Assembly: GCF_900109345.1 (NCBI RefSeq)
Contig: NZ_FNZN01000003.1
Location: 434,001-498,000, forward strand
Length of the DNA: 64,000 nt
DNA from: Maribacter orientalis
GTDB taxonomy: Bacteria > Bacteroidota > Bacteroidia > Flavobacteriales > Flavobacteriaceae
Direction: 5' to 3'
Made by a program: the position numbers and the translations under genes. This document shows positions 17,464 to 25,604 of this stretch, in pieces (within the stretch, counting starts at the first letter, position 1; every line of letters starts with the position of its first letter). The notes under the pieces are model-generated. The model worked only from the letters and a program-made list of their open reading frames with translations. It was not told the origin of the DNA and did no database searches.

Positions 17464-18406
17464 CTATACTTACTTTTTTAATACGGTACGGTCTCTTCTT
17501 CTGTGATTCATAATACGTACGTATCAATAATTCCATAACAATACCTATGGTGAACAATTGAATTCCTGCAAGAATGAACATCATTCCGAACATCAATAAA
17601 GGTCTTGTACCTATATCTTCCCCAAAACCTACTTTTACGACTAAGAGATAAAAATTTATTAATACACCCAAAAGGATTAATAAAAATCCGAATATTCCGA
17701 AAAGGTGAATGGGACGTTGAAAGTATTTACGAATAAATAGTAGTAGCATCATATCTGCTACTACTTTAAATACTCGTTCTAAACCATATTTGGAAACTCC
17801 TGCATGACGTGCATGATGTTTTACAGGTATTTGTTTTATTTGTGCACCTTCTAAATGTGCTAGAAGGGTGATAAATCGGTGCATTTCGCCATAAAGGTTT
17901 AAATCTTTGGCTATATCCTTAGTGAAAACTTTAAGGGCACATCCGTTATCCTTTATATCTAATTTGGTGATTCGGCGCACCAGAAAATTGGCGATTTTAG
18001 AGGGTATTTTTTTAACTAGAGAATCTTTCCTTTTTTGACGTATTCCCGTTACTACATCATATTCTTCACTCACTGCATAGGTAAGCATCTCAGGTATATC
18101 GGAAGGATCGTTTTGCAAATCCCCGTCCATGGTAATGATATATTCACCTTCTGCATAATCAAGACCAGCCGCCAAAGCTAAACTTTGCCCATAATTTTTC
18201 TTAAGTTCAATAAGATGAACCTTATCATCTTTTAGTGCTTTTACTACTTTTTTAGTGTCGTCTTTAGAAAAATCATCAACATAAATAATTTGATAATTGT
18301 AGCCTACCAAGCTTTCGTGGATTTTTTGTGTCAATAATGCCACATTATCTTCTTCGTTATATAAAGGAACAACGACCGAAAGTAGGGAAGTGGTAACAGG
18401 TTGCAT
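17447..18406 (-). CDS. GT2 glycosyltransferase, polyprenyl-phosphate-sugar synthase type
   Basis: This 319-residue enzyme combines an N-terminal GT-A catalytic domain with two C-terminal membrane helices, the architecture of DPM1, GtrB and ArnC. The nucleotide-binding region has PLYNEEDNVALL and YVDDFSKDDT. The metal-binding motif is MDGDLQNDPSDIPEML (core DGDLQNDP), and the acceptor region has GMHRF-like GEMHRFITLLA. It probably moves a sugar from UDP or GDP to undecaprenyl phosphate. A TAACTTTG -7 box lies at 18429-18436. Its 17-base overlap with the UPF0104 gene shows coupling. The convergent GT39/PAP2 genes are the likely users of its product. Confidence 0.92.
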   Translation of the reverse strand: MQPVTTSLLSVVVPLYNEEDNVALLTQKIHESLVGYNYQIIYVDDFSKDDTKKVVKALKDDKVHLIELKKNYGQSLALAAGLDYAEGEYIITMDGDLQNDPSDIPEMLTYAVSEEYDVVTGIRQKRKDSLVKKIPSKIANFLVRRITKLDIKDNGCALKVFTKDIAKDLNLYGEMHRFITLLAHLEGAQIKQIPVKHHARHAGVSKYGLERVFKVVADMMLLLFIRKYFQRPIHLFGIFGFLLILLGVLINFYLLVVKVGFGEDIGTRPLLMFGMMFILAGIQLFTIGIVMELLIRTYYESQKKRPYRIKKVSIGGEVK

Positions 18407-18428
18407 TGGGTTGTTTTTGGAATAGCTG

Positions 18429-18436
18429 CAAAGTTA
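18429..18436 (-). promoter_or_regulatory. -7 promoter box of GT2 gene
   Basis: On the minus strand TAACTTTG matches TAnnTTTG, 23 bases before the GT2 start codon. The -33 element is not clear. Confidence 0.45.
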
Positions 18437-18488
18437 TGTTTTTTATCGTTAAGATAAAGGACATGATTATTACTACATCTCTCGCAAC

Positions 18489-19478
18489 CTAGTTGGTTGA
18501 AAGTGCGTTCAATAGTTTTTCTGCAGCTGAAAAAGGTGACGTATTACCATTGATTACTTCCTCTTTAAGTAAGGGTAATAACTTTTTAGTTTTCGGATTT
18601 TGATAGAATTTCGATAAAAGTTCTTGTTCTAGATATTGAATAAGCCATTTTTCATTTTGTTGTTGCCGGTTTTTAGTGAAATAACCAGTTTCTTTCATGG
18701 TCTGGCAATAGTTGGCAATTAATTTCCAAATCTCCTCTAACCCTCTATTTTCTAATGCAGAACATGTTAAAACTTCAGGTGACCAACCATTCTCTTTTGG
18801 CGGAAACATATGTAAAGCTCGGGCGAATTCCATTTTTGCCTGAGTAGCATTTTGTACATTGTTTCCATCAGATTTATTGATGACAATAGAATCTGCCATT
18901 TCTATAATTCCTCTTTTTATTCCCTGTAATTCATCACCTGCACCTGCTAATTTTAATAGTAAAAAAAAGTCTACCATATCATGAACGGCTGTTTCACTTT
19001 GCCCTACACCAATTGTTTCAATTAGAATAATGTCAAAACCCGCTGCTTCAAGGATAACAATACTTTCTCTAGTTTTTCTAGTAACACCACCAAGTGAAGA
19101 ACCAGAGGCAGATGGTCTAATGTAGGCATTAGGATCTTTTACCAATTCTTGCATTCGTGTTTTGTCTCCTAAAATACTACCTTTTGTTCTACTGCTAGAA
19201 GGGTCAACGGTAAGCACAGCTACTTTTTTTCCTAAACCAGTGAGCATTCGACCAAACTGTTCTATAAAGGTGCTTTTACCAGCGCCTGGCACACCGGTTA
19301 TGCCAATTCGAATGGTGTCATTTCTCTTAGAAATACAGCCTTCGATTATTTTATTAGCTATAATATGATGTTCTGGTTTTGTACTCTCTATAATTGTAAT
19401 AGCCTTACTGACAATAGCAATATTGTTCGAGAAAATACCTTCAATTATTTCTGTACTATTAAGGTTGGCTATATTCAT
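18489..19478 (-). CDS. meaB: Methylmalonyl-CoA mutase-associated GTPase MeaB
   Basis: MeaB is the G-protein chaperone that protects and loads adenosylcobalamin into methylmalonyl-CoA mutase. At 329 residues it is of normal length. The P-loop is GVPGAGKSTF (near residue 61-70). Other family motifs are VLTVDPSSSRTKGSILGDKTRM (core DPSSSRTKG), SGSSLGGVTRKTRE, the switch region ETIGVGQSE, and the NKSDG base-specificity motif. The mutase genes are not in this window. A cobalamin adenosyltransferase at 46432 would make the cofactor, so a B12-dependent propionate/methylmalonate route is likely in this organism. The gene lies alone, with DUF2911 upstream on the same strand after a 39-base gap. Confidence 0.95.
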   Translation of the reverse strand: MNIANLNSTEIIEGIFSNNIAIVSKAITIIESTKPEHHIIANKIIEGCISKRNDTIRIGITGVPGAGKSTFIEQFGRMLTGLGKKVAVLTVDPSSSRTKGSILGDKTRMQELVKDPNAYIRPSASGSSLGGVTRKTRESIVILEAAGFDIILIETIGVGQSETAVHDMVDFFLLLKLAGAGDELQGIKRGIIEMADSIVINKSDGNNVQNATQAKMEFARALHMFPPKENGWSPEVLTCSALENRGLEEIWKLIANYCQTMKETGYFTKNRQQQNEKWLIQYLEQELLSKFYQNPKTKKLLPLLKEEVINGNTSPFSAAEKLLNALSTN

Positions 19479-19517
19479 TAAAACAGCTTGAGGTTTGGTT
19501 GGCCTGATATAAATGTA

Positions 19518-20090
19518 CTATTTGTATATGGGAATCATAATTTTAATAGTATCCCACGCCAAACTTAAATTATTTTGAGACGTATTATTTATCTCAATGT
19601 CCTCAAAATTAATAGATAAATCTTCTACCGGTACTTCTAATTTTTTGGTAGGTACTTCAATAGTCAAGTAGTCGTACTTCACTTCATGAGTGGTTTGGTT
19701 ACCATCTACACGGGTTACGCCCCATTCGGGTATTTCGGTATTGAAAATAACCTTCCAAGAATCTTTGTTAGGTATCGTCCATAAAGAATATTTTCCTGCA
19801 GGTAAAGTTTTGTCGATTATTTTAATCTGCTTGGTCGTGGTAAAAGTGGTAGGCTCATTGGCTCCAGTTCGCCATATTTTACCATAAGGTACTAACTCAC
19901 CAAAAATTGTTCTTCCTTTTTTTGACGGACTCGAATAATCTACTTCTAACGAGCCTCCTCCAAGTTCTAAAGTAGCTGTTTTTTCGGGACTGAATTTTTT
20001 GGCTTCATTGTGTATATAGGGTATTGCTACAAAATAAATGAGAGCTATAAACACAGCAATACCAATCAGAATTTTTATTACTATTTTCAT
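19518..20090 (-). CDS. DUF2911 family membrane-anchored protein
   Basis: This 190-residue protein has an N-terminal membrane anchor (KIVIKILIGIAVFIALIYF, residues 2-20) and a periplasmic DUF2911 domain. The family signature is present: a VDYSSPSKKGRTIFGEL segment, then GKIWRTGANEPT and the PAGKYSLWTIP turn. The function of DUF2911 is not known; it has a beta-rich fold in Bacteroidota envelope proteins. The stop lies 39 bases from the meaB start. It is possibly transcribed together with galM upstream (29-base gap), but the three functions do not obviously belong together. Confident in the family, not in a role. Confidence 0.88.
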   Translation of the reverse strand: MKIVIKILIGIAVFIALIYFVAIPYIHNEAKKFSPEKTATLELGGGSLEVDYSSPSKKGRTIFGELVPYGKIWRTGANEPTTFTTTKQIKIIDKTLPAGKYSLWTIPNKDSWKVIFNTEIPEWGVTRVDGNQTTHEVKYDYLTIEVPTKKLEVPVEDLSINFEDIEINNTSQNNLSLAWDTIKIMIPIYK

Positions 20091-20119
20091 GTGCTAAAAA
20101 CCAAGTATTAAATAACATA

Positions 20120-21028
20120 TTAGGTGATACTATCAAATTTAAATATAGAGATGTTGTTATAGATATCACCAGGCCTTAAGACGCTTTTAGGGAAATCTGG
20201 TTGGTTGGGGGCATCAGGATAATTCTGTGTTTCAAAACAAATACCTGGAAAATCTGAAGGTGTGTATAGTACTAATGCTGGTTGATTGGTAAATACCTTC
20301 ATTGAAATACCAGAGGTTTTTGAATGCACTTCTGCAACTTTTTCATTACCAATATCTTTAATGAAAACTGTATTTAAACGTTGTACTCCGATTTTTCTTG
20401 GTAATAAAAAATCATATTCAGATTTCCTAACAGGAATAATGTCTCCTGTAGGAAGTAATTTTTCATTCATTTCAAGTCTATACGGACAGTTTAACTGCAA
20501 TTCATAATCGTCTATATACGGGTCTGAATCAAGTTTAAAATATGAATGATTGGTAAGATTAATAACCGTGCTTCTATCTGTAGTCCCTTCGTAAATTACC
20601 TGTAATGCATTATTCATTAGTTTATAGGTAACACTTACAGTAAGGTTGCCAGGGTAACCTTCTTCTAAATGCTTGCTTTTATACGAAAGTTTAACTGAGG
20701 GGTTATCGTCTTTGTTTACTTCATCAATAGACCAAAATTTATGATGAAAACCTTCTTTGCCACCATGTAAATGAACTCCATCTTCATGGTATAAATGAAA
20801 TTTTTCTCTATCAAGTTCAAATCCTCCGTTAGAAATACGACCAGCATAACGACCTACACTTGCACCAAGCATATTATCATCTAACCGATATCTACTTGGA
20901 TGATTAAAACCAACAACGACATTGGTATAGTTTCCGTCTTTACCTTTTACGAGTAATTTTTGTATCGTAGCGCCATAATCAAGCACCATCAGGGTTATAA
21001 ACTTATTGGAAATCGTAACTTGTTTCAA
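20120..21028 (-). CDS. galM: Aldose 1-epimerase (galactose mutarotase)
   Basis: GalM interconverts the alpha and beta anomers of aldoses such as galactose and glucose. The 302-residue protein has a beta-sandwich fold with the family motifs GRYAGRISNGGF, a VHLHGGKEGFH His motif, the catalytic His in INLTNHSYFKLD and the catalytic Glu in ICFETQNYPDAPNQP. The start is TTG at 21028, since a TAG lies just upstream in frame and no ATG precedes the conserved first strand (ISNKFITLMVLDYGA). No signal peptide is seen, so it is cytosolic. It is divergent from the ECF sigma gene with a short intergenic region. Confidence 0.93.
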   Translation of the reverse strand: MKQVTISNKFITLMVLDYGATIQKLLVKGKDGNYTNVVVGFNHPSRYRLDDNMLGASVGRYAGRISNGGFELDREKFHLYHEDGVHLHGGKEGFHHKFWSIDEVNKDDNPSVKLSYKSKHLEEGYPGNLTVSVTYKLMNNALQVIYEGTTDRSTVINLTNHSYFKLDSDPYIDDYELQLNCPYRLEMNEKLLPTGDIIPVRKSEYDFLLPRKIGVQRLNTVFIKDIGNEKVAEVHSKTSGISMKVFTNQPALVLYTPSDFPGICFETQNYPDAPNQPDFPKSVLRPGDIYNNISIFKFDSIT

Positions 21029-21132
21029 AGGGAGCTATTAATTATACAATGTAAAAATAAAGATTTTTGCAACATTCTTTTTTTTCTAACGTCCTTATTA
21101 TAACAACAAACTTAAACCAACCTATTCAACCG

Positions 21133-21678
21133 ATGTTTCAAAGCAATGTCGTAGAGAAATGTAAAGCAAATGATAGATCTGCACAGTTGCAACTGTATAG
21201 AAAATATTGTGATGGTATGTTTATCGTTGCTATGCGATTTGTAAAGAATACTGATGATGCGGAAGATGTTTTACAAGAATCTTTTATAAAAGCTTTTCAA
21301 AAATTACATCAGTTTAAAGGAGATGTGACATTTGGAGCATGGTTGAAGCGAATTGTTATTAATAAGAGCATTGATTTTCTAAAGTCAAAAAAAGAAAATG
21401 TTGTGTCTTTAGATGAAGGGTATATGCAGGTTGTTGAAGATGATGATAATTGGAATGTACCATCGACAATTAATATAGAACAGGTGAGAAATGCAATTGA
21501 TGATTTACAGAGTAAATACAAGTATGTAGTACTCATGTATTTGTTAGAAGGGTTTGACCATCAAGAAATCTCACAGGTATTGAATATTTCAGAATCTGCC
21601 TGTAGAACAAGATTGTTGCGAGGAAAAGGACATTTAAAAGAATTACTAAAAGAAAAAAAATATGGAGCAGGATCTTAG
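21133..21678 (+). CDS. ECF RNA polymerase sigma factor
   Basis: This 181-residue sigma-70 family factor has region 2 (YRKYCDGMFIVAMRFVKNTDDAEDVLQESFIKAF; core DAEDVLQESF) and region 4 (YKYVVLMYLLEGFDHQEISQVL, with helix-turn-helix ISESACRTRLLRGKG). There is no region 3, as in all ECF factors. The ORF is open from 21067, but the ATG at 21133 is preferred because conserved homology begins there and the upstream part is an atypical leader. Its end overlaps the next gene by 17 bases, the usual coupling of an ECF factor with its anti-sigma factor. The trigger and regulon are unknown; autoregulation and control of the whole operon are likely. Confidence 0.93.
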   Translation: MFQSNVVEKCKANDRSAQLQLYRKYCDGMFIVAMRFVKNTDDAEDVLQESFIKAFQKLHQFKGDVTFGAWLKRIVINKSIDFLKSKKENVVSLDEGYMQVVEDDDNWNVPSTINIEQVRNAIDDLQSKYKYVVLMYLLEGFDHQEISQVLNISESACRTRLLRGKGHLKELLKEKKYGAGS

Positions 21679-22246
21679 GGAAATGTTCAATAAGGAAAAG
21701 CTAGAGCAGCAATTCACCATAAATAATGGCCATGAAGAGCGCTTTTTAGAGAAACTGCAGCAATCATTGCCAGAGCATAAAAAAACAAATAGGGCATGGA
21801 TGAAAGTTGCTGCTTCGATAGCGGTCATACTAAGTGTTGGTGTAGGTTATTTTTTATTAAATGGAAATAGCAATATCGAGAATACAGTTGTTGATAGTGA
21901 CCCTATTAATGAAAACCAAACTGAATTCACTTTTGGTGACTTATCTCCAGACCTTAAAAAAGTGGAAAATTATTATGTAGCCAATATTAATCTAGAATTA
22001 GCGAAGCTAGAAGTATCGCCTGACACCAAAGATTTAATAGATGGTTTTATGGAACAACTCAATAACCTGAATTTAGAGTATAAAACCTTAAACGCAGAGT
22101 TGAAAGAATTAGGGCCAAATGACCAGACTATAACAGCATTGATAGAGAATTTGCAATTACGATTACAATTATTACAGAAGTTAAAAAGAAAATTAAACGA
22201 ATTAAAATTATCAAAAAATGAACAGATCAATGAAAACAGTATCTAG
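21662..22246 (+). CDS. Probable anti-sigma factor, membrane-anchored
   Basis: This 194-residue single-pass membrane protein has a cytosolic part (1-45) with FNKEKLEQQF and GHEERFLEKL helices. A transmembrane helix spans about 47-66 (MKVAASIAVILSVGVGYFLL), and a periplasmic helical tail ends in long heptad-like stretches of Leu and Asn/Lys (LNNLNLEYKTLNAELKEL and LQLRLQLLQKLKRKLNEL). No zinc-finger motif is seen. The 17-base overlap with the ECF gene and the topology identify it as the likely anti-sigma partner, although no family match can be named. The next gene starts 29 bases before its stop, so the three form an operon. Confidence 0.75.
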   Translation: MEQDLREMFNKEKLEQQFTINNGHEERFLEKLQQSLPEHKKTNRAWMKVAASIAVILSVGVGYFLLNGNSNIENTVVDSDPINENQTEFTFGDLSPDLKKVENYYVANINLELAKLEVSPDTKDLIDGFMEQLNNLNLEYKTLNAELKELGPNDQTITALIENLQLRLQLLQKLKRKLNELKLSKNEQINENSI

Positions 22247-23648
22247 GCAACTCATCATTGTATTAGAACTATTAATCACCATCGGGGTATATGCCCAGAA
22301 GGAAAGTAAAACATTTCAAGAACGTTTTATTGTGGCTGAAGATGCCGTAATAGACATTAATACCAGTTATGCTGATATTGAATTTGAAACGTGGGACAAA
22401 GATGAGGTGGCCATTACGGCCACCATCACCTTAGAAGGCGCTAGCCAAGAAGAGGCGGATGCTTATTTTAAGGGAAATCCAATTGAAATATTGGGTAATA
22501 GTAAAAATATTACTATAGCATCAAAATCAAGAAACAATACATTCTTTTCGATTGACGAAACAGATTTTGAATTTGATCATAGTGACTTACATATTGAAAT
22601 ACCAGAAATAGCATCTTTTGTTATGAATATGCCGCAAATTGCTCCATTCCCTAATATGCCGCCATTACCACAAACACAGGCATTTTCATTTGATTATGAA
22701 GCATATCAAAAAGATGGGGATAAGTACATGAAAAAATGGCAAAAGAATTTTGAGAAAAGTTTTGATAAGGAGCATCAAGAACGTTTAGAAGAATGGGCTT
22801 CAAAAATGGAAGCGCAAGCTGAGGAAATGGAAAAGCGTATGGAAAAACAAAACGAAAAACGCATTAAGCATATGGAAGAACGTGCCAAAGAAATGGAACA
22901 GCGGCTTGAAGAGCGTGAAAGAGACCGTGAACATCGTCTTGCAGAAAGAGATTCGATAAGGAATTTTGCTTTTTTACGACGAGATAGTTTAATCAGCGCG
23001 CCAAATATTTTCTATTTGAACACGAATGAAGGGCAAAAGAATTATAAAATAAAAAAGATTATACAAATTAAGTTACCTAAGTCTACCCGTATAAAAATGG
23101 ATGTACGCCATGGAGAAGTAAAACTAGCAGCGAATACCAAAAACTTGAATGCGAAACTTTCGCATTCAAGCCTTTGGGCAGCTACCATAGATGGGCAAGA
23201 AACTAATGTTTCGGCTTCATATTCACCTGTCAATGTTCAAAAATGGAATTATGGCCAATTAAGCACTTCGTATTCAGAAGAAATATCATTGTTAGAGGTT
23301 GATCAATTGCAATTACAAGCAACATCCTCTGGCGTTACCATAAACAAATTACTTAAAAATGCTTTTATTAAAAATAACTTTGGTGCAGTACATATACTTG
23401 AAATAGGACTAGATTTTAAAGAATTGGATGTAAGTGTTCGAAATGGTGAATTAAACATAGCATTGCCAAAAGTGGCTACAGATGTTTATATAAAGGGTAA
23501 TTCTTCTACTGTTAAAGTACCTGCTACTTTAAAGTTAGAGCAGATTAAAAATGGTACTTCAATTATTAACAAAGGTTCTTATTTAAAAGAAAACAGTAAT
23601 CGTTCTGTAATGATCACATCTGATTATAGTGAAGTGGTAATTCATTAA
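22218..23648 (+). CDS. DUF4097-like exported protein with long charged helix
   Basis: This 476-residue exported protein has a signal peptide ending at VYAQ. The ATG at 22230 (fifth codon) is an equally good start. Beta-rich DUF4097/adhesin-like repeats flank an insert. The N-terminal module (FIVAEDAVIDINTSYADIEF) and the C-terminal module (KLSHSSLWAATI, LQATSSGVTINKLL, VSVRNGELNIAL) are typical of the beta-solenoid family. Between them is a Pro-rich linker (NMPQIAPFPNMPPLPQ) followed by about 85 highly charged residues rich in Lys, Glu, Arg and Met (roughly 155-240), predicted as a single helix or coiled coil. It sits in the ECF operon and is probably an envelope-stress effector or sensor. 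Function unknown. Confidence 0.8.
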   Translation: MNRSMKTVSRQLIIVLELLITIGVYAQKESKTFQERFIVAEDAVIDINTSYADIEFETWDKDEVAITATITLEGASQEEADAYFKGNPIEILGNSKNITIASKSRNNTFFSIDETDFEFDHSDLHIEIPEIASFVMNMPQIAPFPNMPPLPQTQAFSFDYEAYQKDGDKYMKKWQKNFEKSFDKEHQERLEEWASKMEAQAEEMEKRMEKQNEKRIKHMEERAKEMEQRLEERERDREHRLAERDSIRNFAFLRRDSLISAPNIFYLNTNEGQKNYKIKKIIQIKLPKSTRIKMDVRHGEVKLAANTKNLNAKLSHSSLWAATIDGQETNVSASYSPVNVQKWNYGQLSTSYSEEISLLEVDQLQLQATSSGVTINKLLKNAFIKNNFGAVHILEIGLDFKELDVSVRNGELNIALPKVATDVYIKGNSSTVKVPATLKLEQIKNGTSIINKGSYLKENSNRSVMITSDYSEVVIH

Positions 23649-23649
23649 T

Positions 23650-24190
23650 GATGCTATCAATTCTAATATGCCAAAAATAGTTACATCTATCCACCCTTGA
23701 TTTTTATCTTCACCAAGCATAAATACCTATTGAATAAAATTTTCTTGCTTTGCACTTTTATCATTATCGGCATATGCGAAAGCAAATCCTATTCTTTTTT
23801 TAGTTAAAATGACTGATTCTACATTTTTTGTATCATCTGTATAAACTTTAATGGGCTTTTCCTAAAAGGTGATTGTACCTTTTGTCTTCTGTATCGATAT
23901 TATGTGGTCATTAAACAATTTTTGCCTTTTATCATAGGCTAAATTGGTGACATTATTGTTTAGGGTTACCTGATTGGTAAAAGCATTATGATTGAATTGA
24001 TGAAACCTAAAGAATTATTCTCATCAATATAAACTACTATACAGTAATCTTTTCACCAAAGTTTTAAAGAATCTTTGGTTTAGTACAGCAGAATATTATC
24101 TACTATTTCTAGCATTACATTAAGTCTGTCTTCATTTTATGCTATTTCATAAAATGGATTAGATTTTATGACATTGGATGTATTAAATAC
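23650..24190 (-). pseudogene. Decayed gene of unknown function
   Basis: On the minus strand this stretch reads as protein-like sequence broken by several stop codons and one frameshift. The first frame gives YAEVFNTSNVIKSNPFYEIA, a stop at 24137-24139, NEDRLNVMLEIVDNILLY, a stop at 24080-24082, TKDSLKLW, a stop at about 24053, then KDYCIVVYIDENNSLGF. A frameshift near 23990-24015 leads into FHQFNHNAFTNQVTLNNN and NVTNLAYDKRQKLFNDH. Two more stops at about 23862 and 23727 separate KPIKVYTDDTKNVESVILTK, then NDKSAKQENFIQ, then VFMLGEDKNQGWIDVTIFG. I do not recognise the family. Three TAA/TAG stops sit where Gln would fit, consistent with C-to-T decay. Confidence 0.55.
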
Positions 24191-24197
24191 CTCTGCA

Positions 24198-24244
24198 TAA
24201 AAAAAGCAATCTACTAATTCATATTTTGAATTTGGTAGATTGCT
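24198..24244 (-). terminator. Rho-independent terminator of Gfo/Idh gene
   Basis: On the minus strand AGCAATCTAC pairs with GTAGATTGCT, with an inner AATTC/GAATT extension and a following T-run (plus-strand A-run from 24199). It lies about 30 bases after the stop of the oxidoreductase. Confidence 0.85.
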
Positions 24245-24272
24245 ATAAATTTTAAACACCTTATCTATTAGA

Positions 24273-25601
24273 TTATAGAACCGGTTCCCAACCTTCTGCG
24301 TAAGTTCGCTTCCAAGATTCCATTGCTTTAGCATTGTTAGTGATTTTTCCAGTAGTGGAATCAATCTTTAAGGTTTCTCCTGCGTCTTGAGCCATATTTC
24401 CTAAATGACATAGCATGGTAGAAACACTCGCATCACTTATATCAGAATTAAGACTTTTATCTTCTCTAATACCTGCAAAGAAATTAGAAATATGGTTTGT
24501 ATCTAATTGACCTTCACCTCTTGTGTTGGTTGTTTCGCTTGAGCCACCTTCAAGTTCCTCTTTTAAAAGATTGCCATCTAAATCATAAAGTTGATAGAAA
24601 TTACGGTCAAGCATAATGCTTCCTTTAGAACCATATATCGTACTTCCTCGTCCAGGTCGCGTTGGTTTCATTATTCCTCGACTATGGCCTGCCCAGGTTA
24701 AAAATTTATTATTTGCAAAAGTGTAGGTTACTTGTTGGTTGTCTACAAATTCCCAATCGTCTTGAAAGGTATATTTGCCACCAAAAGAGGTAACTGTTTC
24801 TGGTAGGTCTACACCTAGGGCCCAACGGCAGATATCTATTTCATGGGTACCGTTATTATGTACCTCACCTGTACCCCATGCACGAAACCAATGCCAGTTA
24901 TAAGGGTGAATATTATCCTTATACGATTCTCTTGGTGCTGGCCCTTGCCATAAATCCCAATTTAATGTAGAAGGAACATCAATTACATTTCCTTTTCCAA
25001 TAGAACCTCTATTGTTAGAGTAATATGCTTCTCCTTTATAGACATCACCAATAATACCTTCTCTTATATCTTTGATGGCACTAATAGAAGTTTTTGCAGA
25101 TCGTTGTTGGTTACCCATTTGAACTTTTTTTCCATACTTTTTTTGTGCTTCGACCAAAAGGTCATTTTCATACGGATTATGACTACAAGGTTTTTCAACA
25201 TAAACATGCTTACCTGCTTGTAAAGCTAAAATAGCCATTGGTGCATGCCAGTGTTCTGGCGTAGCAATGAATACGGCATCGACATCTTTGTCTTCCAATA
25301 CTTTTCTAAAGTCTTTTTCTATTTTGGGTATGTATCCTATATTTTCTTTACACCACTCATTATGTTCTTGCAAAATCACATCATCGACATCACAAGAATA
25401 TATAATCTTGGCATTTTTATCAGTATGAATAGCCATTACGTGTGCTTTCGCTCTACTACGTACTCCAATTATAGCACAATTGATATGGTCGTTAGCGCCA
25501 AGAATATTTGCATACGAACTACTTGGAAAGACTAAACTGCCCAAAGTAACCGCTGCTGTACCTGCGGAGGTTTTTTTAATAAAGTTTCTTCTAGTGGTCA
25601 T
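24273..25601 (-). CDS. Gfo/Idh/MocA-family oxidoreductase, Tat-exported
   Basis: This 442-residue NAD(P)-dependent oxidoreductase has a twin-arginine signal (MTTRRNFIKKTS) and hydrophobic stretch, so it is folded before export and carries its cofactor with it. The Rossmann part shows NCAIIGVRSRAKAHV, the CDVDDV strand, FIATPEHWHAPMAILALQAGKHVYVEKP (core HWH and EKP), and a substrate-side NGTHEIDICRWALGVDLPETV. Only three bases separate it from the upstream DUF1080 lipoprotein gene. Recent work on Bacteroidota links such pairs to 3-keto-glycoside metabolism, in which the oxidoreductase oxidises C3 of a glucoside and the DUF1080 protein splits it. That role is inferred, not shown by the sequence. 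Confidence 0.9.
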   Translation of the reverse strand: MTTRRNFIKKTSAGTAAVTLGSLVFPSSSYANILGANDHINCAIIGVRSRAKAHVMAIHTDKNAKIIYSCDVDDVILQEHNEWCKENIGYIPKIEKDFRKVLEDKDVDAVFIATPEHWHAPMAILALQAGKHVYVEKPCSHNPYENDLLVEAQKKYGKKVQMGNQQRSAKTSISAIKDIREGIIGDVYKGEAYYSNNRGSIGKGNVIDVPSTLNWDLWQGPAPRESYKDNIHPYNWHWFRAWGTGEVHNNGTHEIDICRWALGVDLPETVTSFGGKYTFQDDWEFVDNQQVTYTFANNKFLTWAGHSRGIMKPTRPGRGSTIYGSKGSIMLDRNFYQLYDLDGNLLKEELEGGSSETTNTRGEGQLDTNHISNFFAGIREDKSLNSDISDASVSTMLCHLGNMAQDAGETLKIDSTTGKITNNAKAMESWKRTYAEGWEPVL

Positions 25602-25604
25602 TGC

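Noticed and set aside
21973-22230. 85-codon minus-strand frame opposite the anti-sigma gene
   Set aside because: It is a Phe/Asn-rich antisense shadow of the Lys/Asn-rich coding strand, with no family signature.
23042-23233. Minus-strand frame opposite the DUF4097-like gene
   Set aside because: Antisense shadow with no conserved features or start signal.
24137-24364. 75-codon minus-strand frame overlapping the Gfo/Idh end
   Set aside because: Its first part is the antiphase end of the oxidoreductase and its middle is the terminator hairpin; only the last part belongs to the decayed gene reported separately.
25245-25535. 96-codon plus-strand frame inside the Gfo/Idh gene
   Set aside because: Phe/Ile/Tyr-rich antisense shadow of a clearly coding gene.
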